Assembly (NCBI GenBank): GCA_032718475.1
Contig: JAUCBJ010002109.1
Location: forward strand, 1 to 58,501
DNA length: 58,501 nt
Direction: 5' to 3'
Source: Nemertoderma westbladi
Taxonomy: Eukaryota; Xenacoelomorpha; Nemertodermatida; Nemertodermatidae
This document shows positions 13,001 through 21,733 of the stretch, in pieces. The position numbers and the translations under genes are program-made. The first letter of the stretch is position 1; each line of letters starts with the position of its first letter. The notes beneath the pieces were generated by a model. It made no database searches. It was not told where the DNA came from and worked only from the letters and a program-made list of their open reading frames with translations.

Positions 13001-13700
13001 GCGCATGTGTTACTTCAGACCTAACAGGTTGACACATTGTTACAGGGGGTGGTGATATACCCCTTTTTGTGTTTACTAATTTATCGCGCTCTAGCGCGAT
13101 ACTTTGCTGCACTTCTTGCAACTCTAGTCTACTTTCCCTTACTGTGCCCTTAAATTGTTGAACAGTCTCCTGCATCTGCCCGAGCAGGAGATCCATCCCC
13201 CGCCGTCTCTCGTCCACCCATTCGACCGCCGAAGCGGGAGTCGCCAACGATGTAGCGGGCGGACGAGGGACAACGGGCGACAAATTATGAATATTTCGCT
13301 CGGGGTCCAGGACCTGAACTGTCTCCTGGGCAGTTCTACGGGGCACAGGTAGCTTAGTGCTATGTAGAGGGAATTTAGAGGTAACTTCAGGGAGCACAGA
13401 TGTGTCTATCACCGAAGGGGTGATTTCAAGAACAGGCCTAATTATTTCAGGCTCATCTACTATAGTAGGGAGTCTTTCTATTTTAATTATTTGGTCTGTG
13501 GGTTCTGTACTGCCTAAGTTGGTGTTATTTAGTTGCCTTCTAACAGCTGGAGGCAAATCAGGCAATTTCTGACGGTGGAATGTTCTTTTACGTCTGCTTA
13601 GGCGAGATCGATTTCCTCCGCCTTCAATGTCGGTGGTATCGCCTTCCTCAGATGATGTATAACCTTGTCGTTTGGGAGTAGATCGATTCATCATCTGCAT
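7032..13700 (-). CDS. BEL/Pao Gag-Pol polyprotein
   Basis: An uninterrupted 2222-aa ORF. Domains in order: a low-complexity N-terminus; a DUF1759-type Gag region at about residues 300-480; three zinc knuckles at about 590-655 (CALCDGTHRLNMC, CYNCLRQGHQRRTC, CAKCGAKHH); an aspartic protease with LLDSGSTGTFID at about 767; BEL reverse transcriptase at about 1090-1310 with YMDD near 1263; RNase H with FGDASDMGIG near 1443 and WTD later; integrase with an HHCC finger near 1818-1850, then GVDLFGP near 1890, SDKGTNF near 1953 and WERLIRS near 2003; and a C-terminal DUF5641-like domain near 2110-2160. Key catalytic residues are visible. The start codon lies 12 bases after the stop of ORF1, in the same frame. 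It would supply capsid, nucleocapsid and all replication enzymes. Confidence 0.97.
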   Translation of the reverse strand: MQMMNRSTPKRQGYTSSEEGDTTDIEGGGNRSRLSRRKRTFHRQKLPDLPPAVRRQLNNTNLGSTEPTDQIIKIERLPTIVDEPEIIRPVLEITPSVIDTSVLPEVTSKFPLHSTKLPVPRRTAQETVQVLDPERNIHNLSPVVPRPPATSLATPASAVEWVDERRRGMDLLLGQMQETVQQFKGTVRESRLELQEVQQSIALERDKLVNTKRGISPPPVTMCQPVRSEVTHAQGVEPTRIYTASEVETPIVNPIKGNYRPVDNDIPYRTDHNPRNLYTDNSILNNTMAQESFTRQMARTEARQAVKVGEIVKFNGDEMKWLPFNEYYKDNIQNSVLSNGEKLRFLIECLEGSPKLMALKFIGHPDGLRQVWDTLNIRYGNRNNIAKYLYAKLVAPRKFISSGIIEFSDEIQEVCRQLDWLGKSHEYQSSMVIGAVASTLPKGGVGTRWDKKVLYMMEQQRRDPTMADLMSFLDGEVKLQLLKQSREKTPENKVSEKPVSRRRVTPVCYTDDGESQTSQGEDSGKDTDRSYYVNKMPKDQVSKFKSRTNDRREQVRKTPPTSPKRIQVRKPEEKASVHNVTQNKVSNIKPKCALCDGTHRLNMCDEFLKKSLTERREVMWDKRLCYNCLRQGHQRRTCFSDIRCAKCGAKHHILLHAEFERNTPNQVSDSELHVQFSDVNDTDQSEMEGFYTDEFSDENESCYLINTAVYRALTYEKDTDSDLTLTTSERQPSGKEPSSNVGIREFPVVQVRLHGPKRSYVVNALLDSGSTGTFIDQELAEDIFAGQPKFRTTLNMSGIMQVWKSTITADYYVGALSTPQDELGEHSIRSVKMVAIKNFATTQADLYNWDEDESIQHLNIPRFQTDYPGVQILIGQNAHEALETLEKRPAQPQPLQTYAVRTRVGWYFTGPSRRTLRERLPQERVCQVSEWEDDTSEGDDLTEGTPYSSDNNDIHQLFDEENTIDLLKENEAWQNQVNLCQLLYPSEREAYNDELNDVIERCNAKTRDEHAVRFFTQEAVEPNSYDKALSVEEERAKQIQETTTRFIKDQGRYEVGLPFRKKEPKFINNRPLAEKRIAQLHRRLTANSSAKAMYQTQLEKFINKGYAERVPEETPVTERTYYLTHHYVPKPGKPNEVRVVFDGSALYMGQSLNSELLPGPNLLQSLLGILLRLRQYSIAFASDIEGMFLQVKVLDRDRDSLRFLWWPEGDLNQKSVEYWMTIQAFGIISSPSNACSVVRTTAEDNREAFSKEVIDNIKRDIYMDDNLKSLPSVEEAIEVAKGTVECLKRGGFRLTKFTINSREFLESIPAEDRGAKDLDLIKDDLPETKTLGLKWDTERDILFFQLKQRDNPVRTKRICLSILSTYFDPLGFISPVILIAHSLVQQMWLENHSWDDPLKGELLKKWMKWEDSQPAIEDFIISRSYFGHVLPTYSYQLHVFGDASDMGIGIVAYLRVETPDGIKVALVTSKALINNKLKVPRAELKAALYATAIGRNVTEQIDYPLEKTVYWTDALLVLEYITNEVCQFSVFVTNRVAIILSRTTMDQWRHCPGTINPADIASRGATPKELVNTPEWLGGPDFLYQEEEEWPPHLTTAEIRQAKGAEKVKPKTRASKSKLFKPAVDLSVLFTSGADALDQKPTATTKEVLQIRDKDWKSGIPDIAQGLSPLLQRAIRHYSSWNRLCKAVTYLKRCFHHRYSGTKTNSDDAPSASARVHVVKDLPTYKIPDRFLKEKISHQEHDETNKQMLRLLQCYEDSDKYFLLLRNPQMRLRDRFSSTMIDGLIRVGGRLTNAPLSFDTKFPILIRNLDIQIKMIVDVHSKLYHAGRERVLSEIRTRYYFYKPRRALNQVLRNCIPCRKAFSRPLTQREAELPRERVSFYEPPFTNTGVDLFGPIEVYRARTIVKRWCVIFVCMTCRAIHLDMVNDLSTNSFVLSLRRQIARFGTSNTMRSDKGTNFIGANNEIQAYVKDWNKRQVDDQLKITASSWTFNAADAPWWGGSWERLIRSVKTAFHFIVPCRAYLTDELLWTLMEEIAAYLNERPLMSVSSNPDSLEVLTPAHFQLKKPVAMLPRSEITDGDEYCRRTWQLMQLLSRRFADHFEKHYLPTLQLRTKWFAQRENVSAGDMVLIVDPDLPRKRWQTGRIIETYISSDGLVRSVELVVMRRNFKKPGIVFETQQLNRPVGRLCLLERDRELSGNYGRQETLPTTTSLIQPTSRDSPT

Positions 13701-13712
13701 ATTACTAGCTTT

Positions 13713-15107
13713 TTACTGTTTATTTATGCAGTCTTGATTCTCCTGAATGTTTTCCAATTCTAATTGAGTGGTTTCTTCAGTCGCTCTCCGTTCGGCTTCT
13801 GCCACTGCCTCCGCCACTTTTGCCTCTGCCGCTGCCTCTGCCGCTGCCGCTTTTGCCTCTGCCGCTGCCTCTGCCGCTGCCGTTTTTCTTTCTGCTTCTG
13901 CAGCTGCCACTGCTGCTGCTACTGCCGCTGCCTTTCGGTCTTCTATACGTTTTTTCTTTACTTGTTCTTCTTGGACTCGTGTCAGGCGGAGTTGTTCATC
14001 AAATTTAGCCTGATTCGCAGCCCTCATTTCCACATCGATGGCATCCAACACAAGCTTGGTTCCTTCACTATTAGGGTCAAGTCCCTCTAACCTTCTCCTC
14101 AACTCGTCATCACCTAAAAAACGTTGATAGTCTGACAGATAGATGTCAATGGCATCCCTCTTATGCGGTTTCTCTGCCGTCGCTTCACTTTCCACTTGGG
14201 AAAAAGTAGCGTCCGTTGATTCTCCATGGGTTGAGCGCTCCTCCAACTGAGCTTTCCACTGAGCTGCTCCTTGAACCTGGCGATTCACTCGTTGAAACCA
14301 AGTCTTTACGGCAACTTGCAACGTCGTGTCTTGTCTTCTTTTAGAAGCCTCCTCAAAGGCTGATAAGATTAGCCTGATTCGTATAATTCTTTCTCTAACT
14401 TGATAAAGCAGTTGTCCCTGCTCTTGAGGTCCTTGAGGTTGTTGTAACAGTTGTTTTTCTACTCGCTCCATAGAGCTGAAGAATCCTTGTGCGTATCCGG
14501 CTGCGGACCTCTTCCATACAGCTGGATCGATGGTTTCCTTGGCTACTCCCATCCGGTGTATGTCTTCCCAGGCAGCTTCTGATAAATCAAACGGGAGTCC
14601 GGGTCCGGGGAAGTTCCATTGCGACTCGACAATAGACTTCAGTTCTTCCCTCGTGTATCCCGCATAACTATCTCTAGTTGATCGTTGACTTCTCGACCAA
14701 TCGATCTGGTGTTCTTCCACCGCGATCAATAACCTAGTGAGTACGGCTGCAGGAAGGATGAGAAGGGGATCCGTATAAACCGCATCCGTCATCTCTGCTC
14801 CGCGCTCGGGTGTCAGCTCTACAGTATCCTCACTACTGGAGCTGCTGGGCCGCTGAGTAATAAGTTCTTGACTCGCGGGTTGTTGCTGTTCTGCTGCTGC
14901 TTGGTCCCGCTTGACCTGAGCTCGAGTGCCTATGATAGACCTACGATGTTGGACCAGCCTAGGTTCTTTTATTATTACTGGAGGGATGACCTTCCTCACA
15001 GTGGGAGGTGAACTGAACTTACGACTAGATGGTTCTACACCTCTATCTGAGTCGCAGATAGTTACATCTAATAGACTGTCTGACAAGTTCTGCTTAGTAT
15101 CAGACAT
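13713..15107 (-). CDS. Extra ORF1 upstream of BEL Gag-Pol
   Basis: A 464-aa ORF with an intact start and stop. The N-terminal 130 residues are Ser/Pro-rich and probably disordered. The middle, about 120-330, is mixed and likely helical. The C-terminus, about 385-450, is a long Ala/Glu/Lys-rich coiled-coil-like run (AEAKAAAAEAAAEAK). There are no zinc knuckles and no DUF1759; those are in the next ORF. The TAA stop at 13713-13715 and the Gag-Pol ATG at 13700 are in one frame, separated by four codons (K A S N). ORF1 and Gag-Pol could therefore be joined by stop-codon readthrough or linked by reinitiation. Likely a structural or assembly protein of the element, but that is inference. Confidence 0.75.
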   Translation of the reverse strand: MSDTKQNLSDSLLDVTICDSDRGVEPSSRKFSSPPTVRKVIPPVIIKEPRLVQHRRSIIGTRAQVKRDQAAAEQQQPASQELITQRPSSSSSEDTVELTPERGAEMTDAVYTDPLLILPAAVLTRLLIAVEEHQIDWSRSQRSTRDSYAGYTREELKSIVESQWNFPGPGLPFDLSEAAWEDIHRMGVAKETIDPAVWKRSAAGYAQGFFSSMERVEKQLLQQPQGPQEQGQLLYQVRERIIRIRLILSAFEEASKRRQDTTLQVAVKTWFQRVNRQVQGAAQWKAQLEERSTHGESTDATFSQVESEATAEKPHKRDAIDIYLSDYQRFLGDDELRRRLEGLDPNSEGTKLVLDAIDVEMRAANQAKFDEQLRLTRVQEEQVKKKRIEDRKAAAVAAAVAAAEAERKTAAAEAAAEAKAAAAEAAAEAKVAEAVAEAERRATEETTQLELENIQENQDCINKQ

Positions 15108-15301
15108 GTTTGTGAGTACAGTTGAATGCCTACTGCTATATTACAGTCTAAGCAAGTCTAGTAATTCAGTATTAACTGCTAGCCTAGTAATTAATTACCG
15201 ATATTGCTACTCAATGTAGAGTGATATATATATAATATATTAGAATACCGGTATGCTTATATTATATATAAGTATTATTACAGACTAGGTTTATCTCAGA
15301 A

Positions 15302-15485
15302 TACCGGTATAATTTTAGCACAAATATATATAAATATATAATAGGCCTATCGGGAATACCGGTATACAGCTTACAGTTTGTAGTATATATAATTCTGGAC
15401 TAGAATTAATTACAAGTACCGGTATAATTTCAGCCTAAATTTATAGAAATAAAGATAATAGGCCTATCGTAAATACCGGTATATC
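15302..15485. repeat. 115-bp repeat, about 1.6 copies, in BEL leader
   Basis: TACCGGTATAATTT followed by AATAGGCCTATCG recurs 115 bp apart (15302 and 15417), with AATACCGGTATA after each copy. Confidence 0.7.
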
Positions 15486-16399
15486 AATTATTTTAAATAA
15501 TTGAATTTCCGAATTTTAGGGTTACTTTGTTACTTTATTACCGTTATTTGAGCAGTAGTCCAACTGATATTGAGACCTAATGGTTATATGGTAGGCCTAC
15601 TATTTATAAATCGTTAGATTTGATTTATAATATATATATACCCGTTTTAATGGGTTTTGTCAATGTTTGAAATAAATGTTATTATTTCTGGGGGGTAATC
15701 ACTGCACAAAGCGGTACGCTTTCAGTGAAGTGTTACTTATAAGACACTAAAACAAATAATGCTAATTTACCTAAGTTACTTAATACTACAAATTACGTAC
15801 GATTCCGATTGAGATTACAATCTCTAAATAAACACAAAAATTTACAAAAAAAACACAAAATACAAATTTTTAGGGTAATTTTACAAGAAGTCTACAAACC
15901 AGCCTAACAAAGGGTTAGAATCTGGTTATTACAACGAACAGGGTTCTACGGTATTTGAAAATAATAAGTAGTAGTAAATACACTGCGTTGTCCAGATAGG
16001 AAAATACCACCGCCTGACGACCTATAGCCGTATCGCTATAGGTTCTACGTTATGTATCACGGAGTGTTCCTACCTAGAAGCTAATAGAGCTAATCGAAGG
16101 TGCCTATCAACCACTTTACAACACAAATATAATGCCTACAATAATTACTTTCGGAAAGCACTGTACACTAAACCCTAAATTAGGTACGAGTACTTGTACA
16201 ACAGATAATCAGTAGTTAAATATACTTGAACAGCTAAAAGAACCACGGCATCTGCTGGAGTAACCGGTGCACAAAATCACCAGTCTTTACCTACGCCAAG
16301 CAGCCCGTGTAGTACCGGGGTTAATTTAACTATAACGGTATGTATAACAAACACAATTACTGTAGGAACAAACTTGGGGAATGAATGTTGCGGATAATC

Positions 16400-16985
16400 G
16401 CATAAACTCTGAATAATAAATATTACGCTACTCTTACAAACTACTCAAACAAAATGCAGACCAAACACTGACAGACTACTATCAAGCCTAAACAAACTAC
16501 GGTATATGCAGACTCCGAAATATTTAGGTAGTATGCGTTCTAACCCAGTAGTACGACTTATTCTTTAATTGGGGGTTTACCTTACAGCATTCGCTGCCCC
16601 TACTTCCTAACCGTTCTTTATCGGACAAGTGATCTACACACGCTGCAATCCGTTCAGACCCAACAACAGCCAGACAACTATCTAGCCTACAAATTATCTA
16701 AATAAAATTATACGCTACCCGTACAGACTTACACAAACAAAGTACAGACTAAACGATGGCAGACTACTCTCAAGCCTAAATAAACTACAGGACATGCAGA
16801 CTCCGAAATAATTAGGTAGTATGCGTTCTAACCCAGTAGTACGACTTATTCTTTAATTGGGGGTTTACCTTACAGCATTCGCTGCCCCTACTTCCTAACC
16901 GTTCTTTATCGGACAGGTGATCTACACATACTGCAATCCGTTCAGACTTAACAGCAATCAGACAACAGCTCAGCCTACAAATTGT
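16400..16985. repeat. 288-bp tandem duplication in BEL leader
   Basis: Two diverged head-to-tail copies. For example, CAGCATTCGCTGCCCCTACT lies at about 16585 and again at about 16873. The preceding CAGACTCCGAAATA...TTAGGTAGTATGCG and the following CGGACA(A/G)GTGATCTACACA are also duplicated. Confidence 0.85.
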
Positions 16986-17163
16986 CTGTATAATCTGATC
17001 AGGCTTACACGTCTTCTGTTCAATACTGGCCTACAAACAAATAAAACTTGACAGAAATAAGTAAAATCTCAATAAAAAACCAGGGCTGCAGTCCCTGATT
17101 AATTACTAAGACCTACCGGTATACAACAATCAAATCGAATAATACTAATGTACTTATACGGGA

Positions 17164-17291
17164 AGTACCGGTTAGGACAGTTAGGCCTACGGACCTACAG
17201 AAGTACCGGTTCTGGCAGTTGGACCTACGGGCCTACAGCAGTACCGGTTCTGGCAGTTGGGCCTACTGACCTACAGAAGTACCGGTTCAAG
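17164..17291. repeat. 38-bp tandem repeat, 3.4 copies, in BEL leader
   Basis: AGTACCGGTT starts at 17164, 17202, 17240 and 17278. Each copy continues with a CAGTT..GCCTAC..ACCTACAG(A/C) pattern. It lies close to the 5' LTR and is unrelated in sequence to the 38-bp satellite at the left end. Confidence 0.85.
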
Positions 17292-17355
17292 TTTACCGGT
17301 TGACCGGTACTTTCAACTTTATTGCTTACTGCAATAAAGAAGCTATATCCTTTAA

Positions 17356-18572
17356 TGTTCGCGCTTTCAGACCTTTGGCAGTTTAACCCGCCAAATTAGA
17401 ATGTCTTCTAGATATTAAATCGCTTTTTAGCCTACGACAAGTATTTGATTCACTACACTATTCGAAACCAATCCGTGCGCGATCATTCACCCGCTGGTTA
17501 TACCCGGGAGATTGGGTTCGACGGTTTAATCTTATTGCTATGTAAGCCTAATGTATTATTCGACTGACAGTATTATATAATCTCTGACAATATTATTCAC
17601 CTTCGGGGAATATTAACAGTTCCTTTAGGACGTGGCGCTCTATCTATATAAACAGAGCTATGACTTAAACTACTCACAACGATATGGTTTAGTTATAATT
17701 CACATATATGGCGCATTCTTTAGGAAATGCTTCTTTAACAGACTCACTCATACACAATGCTGCACAATACTGCACACTAATCTGCCGATCTTCACTGATT
17801 TTAGTCACATATAAAAGGAACACAGACTGACTCATGTAGGGTCTATCAAATAACATTCGATTCACTTCAAACCACTTTAACATAAGTCACAATCGTTTAT
17901 CTGTAACCTTTCTCTCTTACCTTCGGTATATCAAGAATATTGGGTTTCGGGGTTATTTATCGTTATTCCAAATATAATAATTCATCAACCATATTATGAA
18001 GAACTGACAGTAAATAGCAGTATAAAACAACAACTGAACACTGATTGTTATGAGTTTGCAATGTTTCAGCAGTTTGTATGTAAGATCAGTTTCGTCAGGA
18101 GTCGTTAGGTATGCAGTCCGTTAAAGGATATATGTCCTTATAATTAAACCTACTAGTGTTGAGCTAAAAAGCAGAAAAGCACAAAACACTATAAAGCCGT
18201 TCTTTCGTGGCTTTGAAATACTCGTGACTACTACTCTATACGAGAATACTAACTACACTTATTCCACGAAGCTCCCGTTCAACACAGAGAAAGAGCAGTG
18301 AGATAGGAAAATTTCAGTTCAGTAGCTCTGTGATAGGTCAAATCAAGGCTAACTCAAATTCTATTGGGAGATACAAAAACAAGGCTATGACGCAACCTTC
18401 CTAGGCTGGTTGGCCGATTAAACAGAGCCCAGATCCCTGCGTACAGCAAATCAGCCAATAAGCTGGTAGCTTGCACTATTTTAACTATAGATCCCTTTTT
18501 GAGTATTCTAGCGACCGGGGGGGAACTGGCCAGCAAAGCAAACGAACCAGTTATCCCACAAAAGCTTTTACA
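17356..18572 (-). repeat. BEL 5' LTR
   Basis: The partner of 2750-3967. In element orientation it is the 5' LTR and would drive transcription on the minus strand. It is directly followed by the second copy of GGTGC. Confidence 0.97.
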
Positions 18573-18577
18573 GGTGC
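18573..18577. repeat. Target-site duplication GGTGC (right)
   Basis: The partner of 2745-2749. Confidence 0.9.
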
Positions 18578-19262
18578 CACAAAGCAAACGTTCTACATGG
18601 GCTACCTGTGGTACTGTAGGCTGTTCCAACCATGTTGGAAAAGGAAGTACAAAAGTGTAGACCCTGTTTGAATATTCAAAATAAGAAATATTGTTAGTAT
18701 GTATAATGCAATAAAACACTGATAAATAAAGTAAATTTAAAGTATTGTAGAAATTGCATGAAGCATAAACGCCGGCTTGAAAGAGAAAGTTTATCAGAGA
18801 ACAGTAATGTTTCTCTGAGTGATAAATCAATAAAAATCTTGCCTGATACACCAAAGAGAACTTGCAAATATTGCAGCAAAATTCTTACCCATAAATTTGT
18901 GCGAAAATTCTGCAACAAAGTTTGTATGCAGACACAAACAATGGAAGGTAATAGTTCTGAGAGGGTCGTTGTAGAGGATACTGATAATGTCCCTACCAGC
19001 AGTGCTTAGAAAGGTATTTTTGACCAACAGTCTATTTCTAGTGCCATCACTGAAGTTATGATGGAGTTGTATCCTGATCGCGATCTTTTGCACCTAGAAA
19101 TCCTAATGAAATCAGAGATTATCTCAAAAACATTATGAGAGACAACATGCCATGGTTGCATATGCCTATGTCGGGTGAAGCTGAACTTAAATGTCTTGGT
19201 AAAGAAAACTATTATAATGCAGCCCAGGACAAGATGATGATAGATGGCAATGGCTTAATGAT
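18578..19262 (+). pseudogene. Degenerate cysteine-rich gene, right part
   Basis: This continues the gene split by the BEL element. Repeated CxxC units are legible: KCRPCLNIQNKKYC near 18650, KYCRNC near 18745, and CKYCSKIL...KFCNKVC near 18860-18930, ending at TAG near 19007. A frame further on reads NEIRDYLKNIMRDNMPW and then MPMSGEAELKCLG. Several stops and frame changes show decay. The unit (CxxC, KK/YC, C) suggests a multi-finger DNA-binding or transposon-encoded protein; the family is not recognised. Confidence 0.4.
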
Positions 19263-19499
19263 GCTGTTTTCGATTAATTGAAGAACTTTTTCCATATACT
19301 GCGATCATGAATGTGTTGTTTACATTCAAATTACGTCAACAGAGTTTTGATGAACTGAGAGCAGTAAAATATGTAGCCCGGCGGTATCTTACAAGGCCCT
19401 CTCAGACATCTCATACTCTCGGCCCTCCAAATAGTAACATTATTAATTATTAAAGTCAATAAACTATTAATAATTATAATTTATTAAATTAAATAAAGG

Positions 19500-19807
19500 T
19501 ACACTATGCCGCAGTGTGCGAGGATCGTCGGATCTCCTTCACCCCCCTAGTCAGAACCACCGACGGGGTGTGGTGCAAGGAGGCCGATATCCTAATCCAC
19601 CACATCGCGGCGACCCTGGTGGCCTGGCAGCATGGGATGCGTGAGCAAGGCCTCGTCTGTGTGCTGGGCGGAGTGCGGAGGTACCTACTGTTTGCGCTGC
19701 TGCGCTCTAACTCCCTGTGCCTGCGTGGCGGTAGGCAGCCATGGAGGGCGCTCGGGTTTGGGGACGGTGCCGGTCTGCGGGGGTTTGACCTCCAAGACCA
19801 GTACTGA
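19500..19807 (+). pseudogene. 3' end of a LINE ORF (C-terminal domain)
   Basis: A 97-aa frame (CEDRRISFTPLV, DGVWCKEAD, LRSNSLCLRG, GDGAGLRG) strongly similar to the 135-aa ORF at 44341-44748. This C-terminal segment ends the polyprotein of a widespread animal LINE type, where it follows a zinc-knuckle and nuclease-like region. Only the last part is present, as expected for 5'-truncated insertions. Confidence 0.75.
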
Positions 19808-20026
19808 ATCCAAGTTTTAGACTAGTGTTTGGTGGAGGGATGTAAAAATCTTACTAAATTAAATTTTGGTGGTGGTGGAAATTTAAATTAATAATAATTT
19901 ATGTTTGAAGAGATAATAATTATTAAATGAAGATAAATTAAATCTTAATTCTCCATTAAATGGAGATGAAATTGAATGTATAACTTATCTAACACGTATT
20001 GCTAAACACTGAACAGCCAAAAGTCT
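19808..20026. other. AT-rich, no gene seen
   Basis: Short AT-rich sequence with GGTGG repeats, between the LINE remnant and the tail of the next LINE. Confidence 0.5.
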
Positions 20027-20170
20027 ACTACTACTACTAGGATCGGCATGCTGCATTGCAGCTGCATTTTTAAGAATGCTGTGCCGGCTTATCGACAAAA
20101 TCGCACCGCCACAACTCCCTATCACCCATGACATTTGCTAGATCATCCGCATCTTCAAGGCCAGTGTCCT
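20027..20170 (-). pseudogene. C-terminal end and tail of the minus-strand LINE
   Basis: On the minus strand, after the MITE, the LINE frame resumes as KDTGLEDADDLANVMGDREL and runs to VDKPAQHS and a stop, then a short 3' UTR ending in CCTAGTAGTAGTAG. The 3-bp microsatellite tail is the true LINE 3' end. The last 56 bp recur as a separate insertion at 54240-54295. Removing the MITE and one TTAA joins this frame to 21734 onward. Confidence 0.8.
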
Positions 20171-21733
20171 TTAACCCTATTAGTACCGGGCTATAAAATG
20201 TTGTACAAATACCGGGAGGGGGTCATATTGACCCCCCCCCTCTAAAATCTACAAATATTTACGAAAACGTCTGATTTTTTGTTTGTACGTAGGTATCACT
20301 TGTCTGGATCCGACCGAAAAAAAAAATTTTCGAAAAAATGTACTGGGGTGGTTATATTGCAGCACCAAAATTACAAGTAGTGCACAATTTTCACAAAATT
20401 TGAAAGTTACATTTTCGGCTATTTATTTTTCAATACAGGTTTTCTGGGGTGCAAAATACATTTGGAAAATATTTAAAAATGATATGATCACTATAAATGG
20501 TTGTTTAGTCCTCTCTGCGTAGGAAAAAAATGAAAAAATCAAGTAACCAGCACTTTTCAGTTAGAACACAAAATTTTTAATTCACTTATACGATGCTATA
20601 AATTCACATTTTCAGGTTTTCGAGGGCGCTGATTCTAATGGAATACATTTCTAATATGCCTGATCATTGCTACTTGTATTTTTCGGCGTAATTTTCAAAT
20701 TTTGGTGCTAGCACCAAATTTCGTACTCATCACCAAAAAGTACAAGTTTGCGATGTCCAGTGCTGTTTTTATTGATTCCATCGGATTCAGGACCCTCATA
20801 AACCCGTATAACGCAAGAAACAAGGTGATACTATCTACTTATCAATTTGCATATTTTCCAAAATTTGGTGCTGGCACAACAATTTTCACCCACCGGCGAA
20901 AAATACAAGTTTGAGAACTCTTATGAAATTTTTACTGATTTCATTGAATTCAGAACCATCACAAACCCGTATAACACAAGAAACAAGGTGACACAATCAA
21001 TTGATATATTTGATGGTTTTCAAAATTTGGTGCTAGCACCACATTTTGCACCCACATCCGAAAAATACAAGTTTGAGATGTCTAGTTCGATAATTATGTT
21101 TTCCATTGAATTCAGAACAGCCATAAACCTCTTAAAACGCAAGAAATAAATTGTCACAAGCAATTTTGTATATTGAATGGATTTTCAAAATTTCGTGCTG
21201 GCACCAAAATTTGCACACAGCACCGAAAAATACAAGTTTGATACGCTTGGTGCAACTCGTATATATTTCATCGAATCCAGAACCCCAAAAAACCCCAATT
21301 GCGTAAAAAACAAGTTTCAAACAATCAATTTACAAAATTGACTTATTTCAAAATTTGGTGCTGGCACCAAAATTTGGCACCCATCGAAAAAAACAAGTTT
21401 GAAATTTCTAAATCAATTTATTTGAATTCCATCCAATTTCTAACACCAAAAAACCGGCGTAAATCAAAAATAGAGATGTTACAATTCATATTTAATGAAA
21501 TGTAATTTTCAAAAAACGTCTCAAAAAAAAGTGCCAAAAGTAGGGTTAAAAAATGGTGCTATAACTCGAAAAGTACCCAATATTTTTGAAAACGGTTTTC
21601 ACTACCATGAAGACAATAGATTTTTAGGAAAAGTCATAAAATTTCAGATTCCCAACTGCGTTTATTTCAGAATTATAATAAAAAAACCACGGGAGGGGTC
21701 ATATTGACCCCCCCCCGGGTTTAATAGGGTTAA
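20171..21733. mobile_element. Non-autonomous piggyBac-type element (MITE)
   Basis: Bounded by TTAA at 20171-20174 and 21730-21733. The ends are inverted: one starts CCCTATTAGTACCGGGC, the other reads on the opposite strand CCCTATTAAACCCGGG. Both carry a GGGGGTCATATTGACCCC-like palindrome near the tip. No transposase ORF is present. The interior consists of diverged repeats. TTAA duplication and CCC-starting tips are piggyBac hallmarks. It interrupts a LINE coding frame exactly at TTAA. Confidence 0.9.
20690..21470. repeat. Internal ~160-bp repeats of the MITE
   Basis: About five diverged copies of a unit that contains AAAATTTGGTGCTGGCACCA, then GAAAAATACAAGTTTGA, ATTGAATTC.GAACC and CGCAAGAAACAAG. 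The GGTGC(T)GGCACC part is itself palindromic, so each repeat can form a small hairpin. Confidence 0.8.

Larger units (their letters stand above)
15108..17355 (-). other. BEL 5' leader with internal tandem repeats
   Basis: About 2.25 kb between the 5' LTR and ORF1, without a convincing ORF. It carries three sets of tandem repeats, listed separately, and many ACCGGT motifs. Long leaders occur in LTR elements and may hold packaging or translation signals. Confidence 0.6.
2750..18572 (-). mobile_element. Full-length BEL/Pao LTR retrotransposon
   Basis: A 15.8-kb element bounded by two LTRs of about 1217 bp and a GGTGC target duplication. Read on the minus strand, the LTRs begin TGTAAAAG and end GCGAACA, the usual TG...CA. 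The LTRs differ by about five substitutions and one base in a G run, so the insertion is young. Order on the minus strand: 5' LTR, 2.2-kb leader, 464-aa ORF1, 2222-aa Gag-Pol, about 3 kb of mostly non-coding sequence, polypurine tract, 3' LTR. Protease, RT, RNase H and integrase motifs all look intact. BEL elements are commonly 5-10 kb, so this one is large. I could not recognise a primer-binding site next to the 5' LTR (minus strand from 17355). Confidence 0.96.

Noticed and set aside
13764-14090. Cys/Ser/Ala-rich plus-strand ORFs
   Set aside because: Antisense of the Ala/Glu coiled-coil coding region of BEL ORF1.
18354-18854. 166-aa minus-strand ORF across the 5' LTR boundary
   Set aside because: It crosses the LTR/genome junction created by insertion, so it cannot be an ancestral gene. 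No recognisable domain.
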